DNA from: an uncultured Eubacteriales bacterium
Lineage (GTDB): Bacteria > Bacillota > Clostridia > Oscillospirales > Oscillospiraceae
Assembly (NCBI GenBank): GCA_900545925.1
Contig: URAZ01000008.1
Span: forward strand, 30,284-94,283
DNA length: 64,000 bases
Direction of reading: 5' to 3'
Shown here: positions 56,609-64,000 of the stretch, piece by piece
How the letters are laid out: each line of letters starts with the position of its first letter
Numbering within the stretch: the first letter of the stretch is position 1
Made by a program: the position numbers and the translations under genes
Notes under the pieces: model-generated
Databases searched by the model: none
What the model saw: only the letters and a program-made list of their open reading frames with translations
What the model was told of the DNA's origin: nothing

Positions 56609-56639
56609 AAAAAGCGGCTGCTCCGGCAGCCGCTTTTTT
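56609..56639 (+). terminator. Intrinsic terminator after the BMP gene
   Basis: AAAGCGGCTGC, loop TCCG, GCAGCCGCTTT, then TTT. Confidence 0.88.
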
Positions 56640-56650
56640 CTGTCTGTTTC

Positions 56651-57268
56651 TTATTTTTTCGTCTGCATGACCAGCAAAATGCCCTGTTCGACCGAAATCT
56701 CCGCCTCCGGCGCGTCAAATTCGTTGCTGACGCCAAGCGGGAAACGATTGTCGAGCACGGCGTTTTCCAGCTCGTATTTCACGCCGCGCAGGCACACGCC
56801 CGTGCTGGCGTCCGAAAGAGAAAAAACGGACAGCCCCCAGCCGGGACGCTTTTTCAGGCGGAGCATTCCGCGCGTCAGGAAGGTAATCTCCGATTTTTCA
56901 TCCAGAATCGTTACAGACATGCCCTGCACGGCGGCATTCGCCGCATTCTGAAGATTCGCCAGCGTATGATCCAGCCGCCCGCCCAGCGCGCAGGTCAAAA
57001 CCAGCCTCCGAAAACCGTGCGCCAGCGCGTATGTGATGGCATGGCCGGTATCCGTGTCGTCCTTCTCCGGTATCAGACGTTCAACGGCCACGCCCGACGC
57101 GACTGCACCGGAATAGGAATCAAAATCGCCGATGAACAGATCCGGCGTCAGACCGAGCCGCTCACAGTAGACATAGCCCCGGTCGCAGGCGATGATAAAA
57201 TCACCCGGCTGCTTCTCCGGCACAGGACCGAAGACGCCGCCGGAAATAATGATACAGCGGTTTTCCAT
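56651..57268 (-). CDS. thiN: Thiamine pyrophosphokinase
   Basis: 205 residues. ACDRGYVYCERLGLTPDLFIGDFDS in the catalytic domain (quoted in part: CDRG, GDFDS), PEKDDTDTGHA, then GGRLDHTLANL: all hallmark motifs. Converts thiamine plus ATP to thiamine pyrophosphate. A C-terminal thiamine-binding beta domain follows (LSVFSLSDAS). In Firmicutes it is usually beside rpe/rsgA; here it leads into ThrE genes, convergent with the BMP gene. Confidence 0.93.
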   Translation of the reverse strand: MENRCIIISGGVFGPVPEKQPGDFIIACDRGYVYCERLGLTPDLFIGDFDSYSGAVASGVAVERLIPEKDDTDTGHAITYALAHGFRRLVLTCALGGRLDHTLANLQNAANAAVQGMSVTILDEKSEITFLTRGMLRLKKRPGWGLSVFSLSDASTGVCLRGVKYELENAVLDNRFPLGVSNEFDAPEAEISVEQGILLVMQTKK

Positions 57269-57277
57269 AAAACGCTC

Positions 57278-57727
57278 CTACTTTCTTTTTTGCACGCGCC
57301 TGCGCGCGTTCAGCAGCATATCCAATAAACTCAGTGTCAAACTCACGCCCGCCGCAATGCCAAGCACGAACGCACTGACCCGGTAGCCGTAGAATTGTGC
57401 CTGTGCCCAGTCCTGCCTGACGAGTGCGCTCATGGCATAATATAACGTCCCGCCGGGCACAAGCGGAATGAGGCCGATGATGAGATACTGCTGCGCAGGC
57501 GTCTTTTTCACGCGTGCAAGCACCTCCGACCAGACAGCTGTTGCCGCGCTGGCTGCGAAGGACTGCAAAAAAACGGACTTTGTCGCGCATCCCGCCAGCA
57601 GATAAACACCCCAGCATACCACGCCTCCGAGAGCAGCCAGCGGCAAAAGCTGCTTGCGTACATTAAAGATCAGCGCAAATCCGGCAGAACCGAGCAGCGC
57701 CGTCAGCAGGCCGATTACATTCTGCAT
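57278..57727 (-). CDS. Threonine/serine exporter, small subunit (ThrE_2/YjjB type)
   Basis: 149 residues, four membrane segments; LLTALLGSAGFALIFNVRKQLL and IIGLIPLVPGGTLYYAM are typical of the C-terminal half of ThrE, here a separate gene. Pairs with the large subunit four bases upstream. Confidence 0.85.
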   Translation of the reverse strand: MQNVIGLLTALLGSAGFALIFNVRKQLLPLAALGGVVCWGVYLLAGCATKSVFLQSFAASAATAVWSEVLARVKKTPAQQYLIIGLIPLVPGGTLYYAMSALVRQDWAQAQFYGYRVSAFVLGIAAGVSLTLSLLDMLLNARRRVQKRK

Positions 57728-57730
57728 TCA

Positions 57731-58486
57731 TCACACCCCCAGCAGCCATCCGGACAGCGCGAAGCCCAGTGCCAGCGCCGCCGCCCATAGAACCGTCTCG
57801 ATCAGGCGCATGACGCCCGAAATTGTATCGCCGATGAAGATATCCTTGACCGCGTTCGTAAACGCAAGGCCGGGAATCAGCAGCATGATATCGCCGATGA
57901 TGATCTTGTCGCCGTGCAGCGTCGGAATCGCACGGCAGACAAGGCCGATCAAACTCCCGACGCAGAATGCAGCAAGAAAATTAAACAGCACCTTGTTCTT
58001 GCAGATCAGCGGCAGATATGTTTGCAGCAGGCACAGCGCAAGCGCAAAAATCGCCGCTGCCAGTCCGTCGAACCACGCGCCGCCAAAGAAAACCGTCAGC
58101 GCGCCCGCTCCCAGACTGCTGCCCGCAAACAGCTTCCAACGCGCAGGACTGCACCCTTTTGCCAGATGCAGCCGGTCAGCCAGTTCCTGCACCGGAAAGG
58201 GCTTTTCACAGTAGCTGCGGCTGATAGCGTTGATGGCCTCCAGCTTTCCAAAGTCCGTCACAGCAGATTTTTCGATTCTTCGCGTCTGTGTGACGCTCGT
58301 CTCGTCCGGGAAGCACATCGTCAGTACGATGCTGGACGTGATGACAAAAACGTCCATCCGCACCGCGCCGTAGGCCAGCCCCATGCGCGTGAGCGTCTGC
58401 TCCACACGGCGCACGTCCGCCCCGTCGGCAAGCATGCTTTCGCCAAGCTCCAGAAGCGTATGGAGCATCAGCGCTGTGTCCTGCAT
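57731..58486 (-). CDS. Threonine/serine exporter, large subunit (ThrE N-terminal/YjjP type)
   Basis: 251 residues. Soluble N-terminal part (MLADGADVRRVEQTLTRMG, VFVITSSIVLT) followed by five membrane segments, with LLIPGLAFTNAVKDIFIGDTISGVMR as the signature. Together with the downstream YjjB-type gene it makes a two-component ThrE-like carrier for amino acids or a related small acid (YjjPB exports succinate in E. coli). Promoter at 58514-58542. Confidence 0.87.
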   Translation of the reverse strand: MQDTALMLHTLLELGESMLADGADVRRVEQTLTRMGLAYGAVRMDVFVITSSIVLTMCFPDETSVTQTRRIEKSAVTDFGKLEAINAISRSYCEKPFPVQELADRLHLAKGCSPARWKLFAGSSLGAGALTVFFGGAWFDGLAAAIFALALCLLQTYLPLICKNKVLFNFLAAFCVGSLIGLVCRAIPTLHGDKIIIGDIMLLIPGLAFTNAVKDIFIGDTISGVMRLIETVLWAAALALGFALSGWLLGV

Positions 58487-58513
58487 TCCTTTGCCTCCCC
58501 TGCTTTTTTTCTT

Positions 58514-58542
58514 AGTATATCACGCTGCGGGCGCGGCGGCAA
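58514..58542 (-). promoter_or_regulatory. SigA-type promoter for the ThrE genes
   Basis: On the minus strand TTGCCG (58542-58537), 17 bases, TATACT (58519-58514), with an extended -10 TGA. Confidence 0.6.
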
Positions 58543-58554
58543 GCAAAATGCAAA

Positions 58555-58583
58555 TTGACATTTTTCCGCTTTTGTGCTTCAAT
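58555..58583 (+). promoter_or_regulatory. SigA-type promoter for the PrsW-type gene
   Basis: TTGACA (58555-58560), 17 bases, TTCAAT (58578-58583). Confidence 0.6.
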
Positions 58584-58613
58584 ATCCGCATAAACCAATA
58601 GGGAGATATGCGT

Positions 58614-59345
58614 ATGATTTTCTTCTATACCAACCCGATTCTCATTGCCGCCGCTGTAATCCCGGCTATTTTCCTGCTTGTCCATGTCTACCGCGCGGAC
58701 AAGCTGGAAAAGGAGCCCGCACCGCTGCTTATTTCACTCGTGCTGTACGGCATTGCCGCGACGTTCATTGCGCTCCTGCTCGAGCGTTTTGGAAGCTGGC
58801 TGCTGGGCCGGTATTTTCCCGAGGACAGCACGCCGTACAATGTGCTCATGTATTTTGGCGTCGTCGCGTTTTCAGAGGAAGGCGCAAAATATTTCCTGCT
58901 CAAACGCCGGACATGGCGCTCCGCCGCCTTCAACTGCCAGTTTGACGGTGTTGTATACGCGGTTTTCGTTGCGCTGGGCTTTGCGCTGTGGGAAAATATC
59001 AGCTATGTACTAATGTACGGCCTATCGACCGCGCTGGTGCGCGCCGTGACCGCTGTGCCGGGCCACGCATGCTTCGGCGTGTTCATGGGCGTGTGGTACG
59101 GCCTTGCCAAGCGCCTGCACGGGCAGGGAAAGGGTCGCGCGTCCAAGCTTTGCCGCGTGCTTGCTCTGCTTCTGCCCGCGTTCCTGCACGGCTGCTATGA
59201 CTATATTGCAACGATCGAGTCCGTCCACTACGGCTGGCTATTTGCCGCATTTGTGGCTGTTCTGTTCACGATTGCCTTCATCCTCATCAAGCGCCAGTCC
59301 CGCCACGACCGGTACCTCAACAATTACGACGCGGAATATCTGTAA
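58614..59345 (+). CDS. PrsW-family intramembrane metalloprotease
   Basis: 243 residues, about seven membrane segments. Family motifs: VVAFSEEGAKY (two Glu), FDGVVYAVFVALGFALWEN, PGHACFGVFMGVWYGLA and FLHGCYDY, providing Glu, His and Asp for a membrane-embedded active site. B. subtilis PrsW cleaves the anti-sigma factor RsiW; no anti-sigma gene is near. ATG 58614 has GGGAG eight bases upstream; ATG 58608 would be only two bases away from it. Confidence 0.87.
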   Translation: MIFFYTNPILIAAAVIPAIFLLVHVYRADKLEKEPAPLLISLVLYGIAATFIALLLERFGSWLLGRYFPEDSTPYNVLMYFGVVAFSEEGAKYFLLKRRTWRSAAFNCQFDGVVYAVFVALGFALWENISYVLMYGLSTALVRAVTAVPGHACFGVFMGVWYGLAKRLHGQGKGRASKLCRVLALLLPAFLHGCYDYIATIESVHYGWLFAAFVAVLFTIAFILIKRQSRHDRYLNNYDAEYL

Positions 59346-59349
59346 GCGC

Positions 59350-59385
59350 AACAGGCGTCTGCTTTCCATGAAGCAGGCGCCTGTT
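59350..59385 (+). terminator. Hairpin after the PrsW-type gene
   Basis: AACAGGCG-CTGCTT with AAGCAG-CGCCTGTT, then TCATTT; a strong stem with a poor T-tract. Confidence 0.5.
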
Positions 59386-59393
59386 CATTTCAC

Positions 59394-59427
59394 GTTGTAG
59401 GGGCTGTGACCGGCATCGGCCCCTACA
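59394..59427. repeat. Single REP unit (GTTGTAGGGGC type)
   Basis: GTTGTAGGGGC and GCATCGGCCCCTACA fold as a hairpin. It shares both ends with the 40994-41105 element but the centre is shortened. Confidence 0.7.
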
Positions 59428-59430
59428 TAC

Positions 59431-59676
59431 CTATTTGATCTCCTGCTCCAACGCGTCGAATTCCGGCGTTGAGAAAAACTCGCCGAGTGTGATTTCAAAA
59501 CCGTCGCAGAGCTTTTTGATCGTAACGGCGCCGGGATTTTTGCTCTCGCCGTTCAGAATGCTTTTGATCGTCGCCTGCGGAACCGCAGAGGTCGTCGCAA
59601 GCCCGTTCGGCGTGATCCCACGCTGACGGCAAAGCTCCCGGATTCGTCTGGCAATGGCTTCGCGGGTGTCCATCAT
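59431..59676 (-). CDS. Small XRE-type helix-turn-helix regulator (second of pair)
   Basis: 81 residues: MMDTREAIARRIRELCRQRG, then the HTH TPNGLATTSAVPQATIKSIL and a short C-terminal FEITLGEFFSTPEFDALE. An all-HTH protein with no effector domain. Its ATG overlaps the stop of the paralogous gene upstream (ATGA). The two share the LGEFF/LPEFF ending, suggesting a duplication. Confidence 0.82.
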   Translation of the reverse strand: MMDTREAIARRIRELCRQRGITPNGLATTSAVPQATIKSILNGESKNPGAVTIKKLCDGFEITLGEFFSTPEFDALEQEIK

Positions 59677-59912
59677 GGCTCCAGATTCTCCTCGAAAAAC
59701 AATGGAGAATCGAAAAATTCCGGCAGGCTGATGGAAAGGCCTTGACACAACTCGTGCAGGACGCGGAGTTTCACGGAATCGTATGCGCAGTGCATAATAT
59801 TGCCGATCGACGATTTTGGGACGCCGCTCTTTGTCGAAAGCTGGTACTGCGTCATAGCACGCGCCTGCATCAACTCTGCCAGCCGCAGACTGACCGCCTG
59901 ATTCAGCTTCAT
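59673..59912 (-). CDS. Small XRE-type helix-turn-helix regulator (first of pair)
   Basis: 79 residues from ATG 59912 (GGGAGG ten bases upstream): LNQAVSLRLAELMQARAMTQ, HTH YQLSTKSGVPKSSIGNIMHC, ending SLPEFFDSPLFFEENLEP. The longer frame starts in the promoter and is unlikely. Divergent from the 59-residue gene at 60041 with shared TGTACTAT repeats between. Confidence 0.82.
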   Translation of the reverse strand: MKLNQAVSLRLAELMQARAMTQYQLSTKSGVPKSSIGNIMHCAYDSVKLRVLHELCQGLSISLPEFFDSPLFFEENLEP

Positions 59913-59931
59913 CCCATCACCGCCTCCCGTT

Positions 59932-59989
59932 TGTACTATGACGATTATAGGAAGCAGTGGTATATTTTTAGTCCCTGTAACTGTACTAT
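59932..59989. promoter_or_regulatory. Paired TGTACTAT repeats in the divergent promoter region
   Basis: TGTACTAT at 59932-59939 and again at 59982-59989, exactly 50 bases apart in direct orientation. Between and beside them are -10 boxes for both directions: TATAAT on the minus strand at 59949-59944 and on the plus strand at 60005-60010. Probable operators for the XRE proteins. Confidence 0.45.
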
Positions 59990-60040
59990 TCCGCAAATTC
60001 GTGTTATAATAAGTTTATTCCAAAAACAGGAGGTTCTATT

Positions 60041-60220
60041 ATGACCGATTATGCAAAGCTCTATGCCCGGCTGTGCGGGGCGATTGATGAAGTTCTGGAC
60101 GAATTGGGAACGATCCCGGAGGCACGGCGTGCGCGTGAGAAGCTGCAAGCTGCGATTCTGGATGCGGAAGCACAGTATCTGGACACAGCAGAAGAGGAAA
60201 TACCCGCGGGAGACGCCTGA
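60041..60220 (+). CDS. Small acidic helical protein of unknown function
   Basis: 59 residues, read directly: starts MTDYAKLYARLCGAIDEVLD and ends EEEIPAGDA. An AGGAGG binding site stands seven bases before the ATG and TATAAT lies at 60005-60010, so expression looks deliberate. Predicted as two amphipathic helices; no known domain. Divergent from the XRE pair. Its last codons form part of a terminator stem. Confidence 0.7.
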   Translation: MTDYAKLYARLCGAIDEVLDELGTIPEARRAREKLQAAILDAEAQYLDTAEEEIPAGDA

Positions 60221-60247
60221 GCGCGTCCCTCGCGGGTATGTTTTTCT
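60201..60247 (+). terminator. Intrinsic terminator overlapping the end of the 59-residue gene
   Basis: ATACCCGCGGGA...GCGTCCCTCGCGGGTAT stem with inner GC pairs, then GTTTTTC. Confidence 0.75.
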
Positions 60248-60248
60248 G

Positions 60249-61664
60249 TTACAGTGTCAATTCCTCCGCCTGCTGTGCGTCTGCTCCGATCAGTGTGCGG
60301 CAGGCGGCTGTCATGGCCGCGACCTGCTCGGGGCAGCGGCCGATATAGCGGCTGGGCTCAAGTTCTGCCCTGATTTCTTCTGCCGTCATACCGAATTCCG
60401 GCCGGGCGGCCAGTTGGGAGACCAGATCCCAGCTTTCGCCGTTTTTCATCTTTGCCGTCTCCTGCATGGATGCCTCGCGGATGATTTCGTGCAGCTGCTG
60501 GCGGTCGCCGCCGCGCTTGACCGCGGCCATCATCAGATTTTCCGTTGCAATGAACGGCAGATAGTCACGAACCAGCTTTTCCACGATCTTCTCATTCACA
60601 TGCAGCCCCTTCGTGACGTTCTGCGCAAGGCGCAGCACACCGTCCGTTGCAAGAAATGCCTCCGGCAGACTGATGCGGCGGTTTGCCGAGTCGTCCAGTG
60701 TCCGCTCGAGCCACTGCGTCATGGCCGTCATGGGCGCGTTCTGCGCATCAGCGATCACATAGCGGGCAAGCGAGCAGATACGTTCGCAGCGCATGGGGTT
60801 GCGCTTATACGGCATGGCGGATGAGCCGATCTGCTTGTCCTCGAACGGCTCCTCGACCTGCCGGTCGTGCTGCAAAAGCCGGATGTCCGTCGCCATGCGG
60901 CAAGCGCTCTGGCAGATGGACGACAACGCGTTCAAAATCCGGCTGTCGAGTTTCCTGGGATACGTCTGCCCGCAGACGGGATAGCAGCGCTTAAAGCCAA
61001 ACTCTGCGGCGATCTGCCGGTTCATCTCGTCGATCTTCGCCGTATCGCCGTCAAACAGTTCAACGAAGCTGGCCTCCGTGCCGGTCGTACCCCGGCAGCC
61101 GAGGAAACGGAACGCGCGCAGCGTGTCCTGCACCTCCTCGAGATCCAGCGTCAGATCCTGCAGCCACAGCGACGCACGCTTGCCGACGGTCGTCAGCTGC
61201 GCGGGCTGGTAATGCGTGTAGGCAAGCGCGGGCATGGCGGCATAGCGGTCGGCAAACTCGCACAGATTCCGCATGGCCGCCTTCAGTTCTCTTTCCAGAT
61301 ACCGCAGCGCCTCGCGGTAAAGGATCAGATCTGCATTGTCCGTTACATAGCAGCTTGTCGCGCCCAAGTGAATGATGCCCTTCGCGCCCGGCGCATCGAG
61401 GCCGTAAGCGTAAATGTGCGCCATCACATCATGCCGAACCTCTTTTTCCCGCGCTGCGACCACATCGTAATCGATGGGGCTTACATGCGCGGCCAACTCG
61501 TCCACCTGCGCCTGCGTGACGGGCAGGCCCAGATTGTGCTCCGCCCGCGCCAACGCAACCCAGAGCCTGCGCCACGTCTCGTAGCGCATATCCGGTGAGA
61601 ACAGGTGCAGCATGGTTTTCGAGGCGTAGCGCGAAGCCAGCGGGCTTTCATACGTCGGTTTCAT
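60249..61664 (-). CDS. purB: Adenylosuccinate lyase
   Basis: 471 residues. Signature GSSAMPYKRNPMRCE near residue 287 contains the flexible catalytic loop; HLGATSCYVTDNADL and AYTHYQPAQLTTVGKR carry the substrate-binding His and Thr. Splits adenylosuccinate (and SAICAR) releasing fumarate. Eleven bases after purA; the two make the IMP to AMP branch. Confidence 0.97.
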   Translation of the reverse strand: MKPTYESPLASRYASKTMLHLFSPDMRYETWRRLWVALARAEHNLGLPVTQAQVDELAAHVSPIDYDVVAAREKEVRHDVMAHIYAYGLDAPGAKGIIHLGATSCYVTDNADLILYREALRYLERELKAAMRNLCEFADRYAAMPALAYTHYQPAQLTTVGKRASLWLQDLTLDLEEVQDTLRAFRFLGCRGTTGTEASFVELFDGDTAKIDEMNRQIAAEFGFKRCYPVCGQTYPRKLDSRILNALSSICQSACRMATDIRLLQHDRQVEEPFEDKQIGSSAMPYKRNPMRCERICSLARYVIADAQNAPMTAMTQWLERTLDDSANRRISLPEAFLATDGVLRLAQNVTKGLHVNEKIVEKLVRDYLPFIATENLMMAAVKRGGDRQQLHEIIREASMQETAKMKNGESWDLVSQLAARPEFGMTAEEIRAELEPSRYIGRCPEQVAAMTAACRTLIGADAQQAEELTL

Positions 61665-61675
61665 GGCGGCTCCTT

Positions 61676-62950
61676 TTAGCGGTAGATGATCTCGTCGCGG
61701 CCTGCGCCGACGGAAACATAGCTGATATGCACGCCGATGGCCTTTTCGACATACTCGACGTAATCGCGTGCAGCCTGCGGCAGATCTTCATATTTGCGGA
61801 CACCGGAGATATCGCAGCCCCAGCCGGGCACAGTCGTCAGGACAGGCTTCGCTTCGTCGATGACAGCAGTGAACGGGAAATCGTCAGTCTTTTCGCCGTT
61901 TACCTCATACTGCGTGCAGACGGGAATCTCCTTCATATAAGACAGCACATCCAGCTTCGTGAGCGCAACCTCGGTCGCGCCCTGAATACGGCAGCCATAG
62001 CGCGTGGCAACCAGATCGATGGGACCAACTCTGCGCGGACGGCCCGTGGACGCGCCGTATTCGCCGCCGGCTACGCGCAGCTGTTCGGCCTCATCACCGA
62101 ACCATTCCGCCGTGAACGGGCCCTCGCCTACGCAGGTGGAATACGCCTTGACAATGCCGACCGTGCGGTCAACATGACTGCCCGGAATACCGGCGCCGAC
62201 GCAGGCATAGCCTGCATTGGAGGACGAAGAGGAGGTATACGGGAAAATGCCGAAGTCAATGTCGCGCAGCGCGCCCAGCTGGGCCTCAAACATGATGTTT
62301 TTACCGGCTTTTTCGGCCTCATAGAGATATTTGCTGGTGTCGCAGATGTAAGGCGCCAGCTTCGAGCCAAATTCGCGGCACCACGCGAGCATATCCTCAA
62401 GCTTGTAGGGTTCTGCCCCGTAGACATTCTGAATAGTAAGGTTCTTCCATTCGAGAATGCTGGCCAGCCGCTTTTCAAGATACGCCGGATACAGCAGTTC
62501 TCCCATCATGATGGTCTTCTTCTGATATTTGTCGGAATAGACCGGCGCGATGCCGCGCAGGGTAGAGCCGTATTTCTTATCCTTCAGACGGGCTTCCTCC
62601 AGACCGTCGAGCGCACGATGGTACGGGAAGACGATGGTGGCACGCTCGGAAATTTTGAAGTTCTCCGGCGTGACAGGGACGCCCGCGTTCTGCAGTGCTT
62701 CAATTTCGCCGCACAGACTCTCCAGATCGATCACGACGCCGTTGCCCAGCACATTCACAACACCTGGCAGGCAGATACCAGAGGGAATGAGATGGAGGGC
62801 AAATTTACCGTATTCGTTCACGATGGTATGTCCTGCGTTATTGCCGCCCTGATACCGGCAGACGATGTCATAATCTCTTGCAATGAGGTCAACCATACGG
62901 CCCTTGCCTTCGTCGCCCCAGTTGATGCCTACGATCGCGCAGTTGCTCAT
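61676..62950 (-). CDS. purA: Adenylosuccinate synthetase
   Basis: 424 residues. P-loop-like GINWGDEGKGRMVDLIA, QGGNNAGHTIV and, later, STGRPRRVGPIDLVATRY. GTP-dependent joining of IMP and Asp. Asn replaces the usual Gln in the first motif (GINWGDEGKG for GXQWGDEGKG), seen in some clades. First gene of a purA-purB operon with promoter at 63013-63041. Confidence 0.97.
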   Translation of the reverse strand: MSNCAIVGINWGDEGKGRMVDLIARDYDIVCRYQGGNNAGHTIVNEYGKFALHLIPSGICLPGVVNVLGNGVVIDLESLCGEIEALQNAGVPVTPENFKISERATIVFPYHRALDGLEEARLKDKKYGSTLRGIAPVYSDKYQKKTIMMGELLYPAYLEKRLASILEWKNLTIQNVYGAEPYKLEDMLAWCREFGSKLAPYICDTSKYLYEAEKAGKNIMFEAQLGALRDIDFGIFPYTSSSSSNAGYACVGAGIPGSHVDRTVGIVKAYSTCVGEGPFTAEWFGDEAEQLRVAGGEYGASTGRPRRVGPIDLVATRYGCRIQGATEVALTKLDVLSYMKEIPVCTQYEVNGEKTDDFPFTAVIDEAKPVLTTVPGWGCDISGVRKYEDLPQAARDYVEYVEKAIGVHISYVSVGAGRDEIIYR

Positions 62951-63012
62951 AATTCAAAACTCCTTATCCGTTTTTTACCACAGTTTCTGTTTTATCTTTT
63001 CATTCCTGGCCG

Positions 63013-63041
63013 ATTATATGCGATTTTTCACGTTTTGTAAA
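63013..63041 (-). promoter_or_regulatory. SigA-type promoter for purA-purB
   Basis: On the minus strand TTTACA (63041-63036), 17 bases, TATAAT (63018-63013). No PurR box was recognised. Confidence 0.7.
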
Positions 63042-63100
63042 TGTCTGTTTTATAATGTTTATAATAAGCGGAAATTATATGCTCAATTAGGTTTATCTAT

Positions 63101-63129
63101 TTTACTTATTGTATTCCTCTGTTTATAAT
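63101..63129 (+). promoter_or_regulatory. SigA-type promoter for hpt
   Basis: TTTACT (63101-63106), 17 bases, TATAAT (63124-63129). Divergent from the purA promoter by about 60 bases. Confidence 0.65.
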
Positions 63130-63144
63130 GGAAAAGTTGACAAC

Positions 63145-63164
63145 GCCGGTTTTCCGGCTTTTTT
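63145..63164 (+). other. Terminator-like hairpin in the hpt leader
   Basis: GCCGG-tttt-CCGGC followed by six T, ending directly at the GGAGG binding site of hpt and only about ten bases from the predicted transcript start. Confidence 0.5.
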
Positions 63165-63174
63165 GGAGGAATTT

Positions 63175-63726
63175 ATGCTCATCAGAACGCCTGAACAGGA
63201 CATTGAACGCGTCCTTTTTACTGAAAAAGCCATCGCCGCCCGCGTCGAGCAGCTCGGCGCAGACTTAACCGCAAAGCTGGGAGACAAGCGTCCCGTGCTG
63301 GTCTGCGTGCTCAAGGGTGCGTCGTTTTTTTACATTGATTTGTGCCGCTGCATGAATTGCGCGATTGATATGGATTTCATCGCCGTCTCCAGCTACGGCG
63401 CGTCTGCACAGTCCACCGGCGTCGTCCGGCTCATCAAGGATCTGGACAACAACATCACCGGCCGCCATGTGGTCATTGTCGAGGATATCATCGATTCCGG
63501 CCTTACCATGCAGTATCTGCGTCAGCTTTTCGGCGCGCGGAACCCTGCGTCCATCACGACGATCTCGTTCCTCGACAAAGCATCGCGCCACCCGGAGAGT
63601 TATAAAACTGACATGTGCGGCTTTGAGATTCCGGACGAGTTTGTCGTCGGCTACGGCCTAGATTACGCAAATTATTACCGCAACCTCCCCTACATCGGCA
63701 TTTTGAAGCCGGAGTGTTATAAATAA
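63175..63726 (+). CDS. hpt: Hypoxanthine-guanine phosphoribosyltransferase
   Basis: 183 residues. PRPP-binding motif VVIVEDIIDSGLTM near residue 100, LVCVLKGASFFYIDL near 40, and the C-terminal FVVGYGLDYANYYRNLPYIG. Salvages hypoxanthine and guanine to IMP and GMP. ATG 63175 is preceded by GGAGG; the longer frame from 63109 crosses the promoter and is not real. Confidence 0.97.
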   Translation: MLIRTPEQDIERVLFTEKAIAARVEQLGADLTAKLGDKRPVLVCVLKGASFFYIDLCRCMNCAIDMDFIAVSSYGASAQSTGVVRLIKDLDNNITGRHVVIVEDIIDSGLTMQYLRQLFGARNPASITTISFLDKASRHPESYKTDMCGFEIPDEFVVGYGLDYANYYRNLPYIGILKPECYK

Positions 63727-63790
63727 ATACCTATAAATAAATACCTCAATCAAGAGAAGATTGTTTTACCTGTTTTGCTGCGCGGTTCTG

Positions 63791-63826
63791 TTTGTAGGGA
63801 CCGATGCCCACATTGGCTTCTACAAC
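63791..63826. repeat. Degraded REP unit (TGTAGGGaCCGATG type)
   Basis: TTTGTAGGGACCGATGCCCA and CATTGGCTTCTACAA: the same palindrome as at 40994 with several mismatches. It lies between hpt and the tuf terminator. Just upstream, ATAAATACCT occurs twice directly after the hpt stop. Confidence 0.65.
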
Positions 63827-63856
63827 TGGCGCTCCTGCAGCAGCACACCATAAATA

Positions 63857-63886
63857 TAAAAACAGCGCCCGGCCTAAGCCGGGCGC
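63857..63886 (-). terminator. Terminator of tuf
   Basis: On the minus strand AGCGCCCGGC, four-base loop, GCCGGGCGCT, then GTTTTTAT. Confidence 0.88.
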
Positions 63887-63912
63887 TGCTGCTTTATGGG
63901 TTTTTGGCGAAA

Positions 63913-64000
63913 TTACTCGTCGATCTCGATGACGACGCCGGAACCAACGGTACGGCCGCCTTCACGGATAGCGAAGCGGAGGCCCTTCTCGATAGCGATC
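63913..64000 (-). CDS. tuf: Elongation factor Tu, C-terminal end (runs off window)
   Basis: The last 28-29 residues only: ALEKGLRFAIREGGRTV-type sequence read here as AIEKGLRFAIREGGRTVGSG followed by VVIEIDE and the stop. This end is nearly invariant in EF-Tu. The gene's position away from the S10 operon means the str operon lies beyond the right edge. Confidence 0.93.
   Translation of the reverse strand, partial: IAIEKGLRFAIREGGRTVGSGVVIEIDE

Overview
The window is a moderately GC-rich chromosomal segment of a low-GC-lineage Gram-positive anaerobe, most likely a gut Clostridia member close to the Oscillospiraceae (inference). Pointers are a complete S10-spc-alpha ribosomal cluster in Firmicutes order with a zinc-type S14 and the clostridial map-KOW-infA arrangement, an acidic-tailed RpoB, SigA-type promoters (TTGACA-N17-TATAAT), a CIRCE operator, an [FeFe] hydrogenase and a PrsW-type protease. 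No rRNA, tRNA, CRISPR array, phage or intact insertion sequence was seen.

Layout. 1-9.1 kb: the start of an ABC-F gene, then prmA, a DUF4015 protein, a second ABC-F ATPase, a YdcF protein, a coiled-coil protein, an Mrp-type Fe-S carrier and CIRCE-controlled htpG. 9.1-12.5 kb: DUF1836 protein, DegV protein, HAD hydrolase, a Lar-like zinc ribbon and an Sfp-type phosphopantetheinyl transferase. 12.6-20.3 kb (minus): rpoC and rpoB. 20.5-37.6 kb (minus): a ComEC-like metallo-hydrolase, then rplQ back through rpsJ, 31 translation, secretion and transcription genes packed almost without gaps. The only large internal gap (rpsN-rpsH, 315 bp) is filled with hairpins. 38-41 kb (minus): trkH and trkA. 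41.4-44.2 kb (plus): rimM, trmD, a sirtuin and a homocysteine methyltransferase. 44.2-45.6 kb (minus): CarD regulator and a CmpB-type membrane protein.

45.7-52.8 kb (plus) is the redox region: a group-B-like [FeFe] hydrogenase, an anchored metallophosphoesterase, then hypB, a 941-residue Fe-S/flavin oxidoreductase and hypA overlapping or spaced by a few bases. Nickel chaperones HypA and HypB thus bracket a large electron-transfer fusion with no [NiFe] hydrogenase visible. This is the most unusual gene arrangement here.

52.8-64 kb is largely purine and cofactor metabolism: queT behind a probable preQ1 riboswitch, guanine deaminase, a BMP-type nucleoside-binding lipoprotein, thiamine pyrophosphokinase, a split ThrE exporter, a PrsW protease, two small XRE regulators divergent from a 59-residue gene, purB, purA, hpt and the 3' end of tuf.

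Non-coding structure is rich. There are two copies of a TA-flanked MITE (272 and 117 bp, the short one an exact 155-bp deletion derivative), a second MITE with CTAG ends, a family of GTTGTAGGGGC palindromes including one perfect 30-bp inverted pair, a terminator inside the S10 leader, and many convincing intrinsic terminators. All functional assignments come from reading sequence and motifs; no database search was possible.
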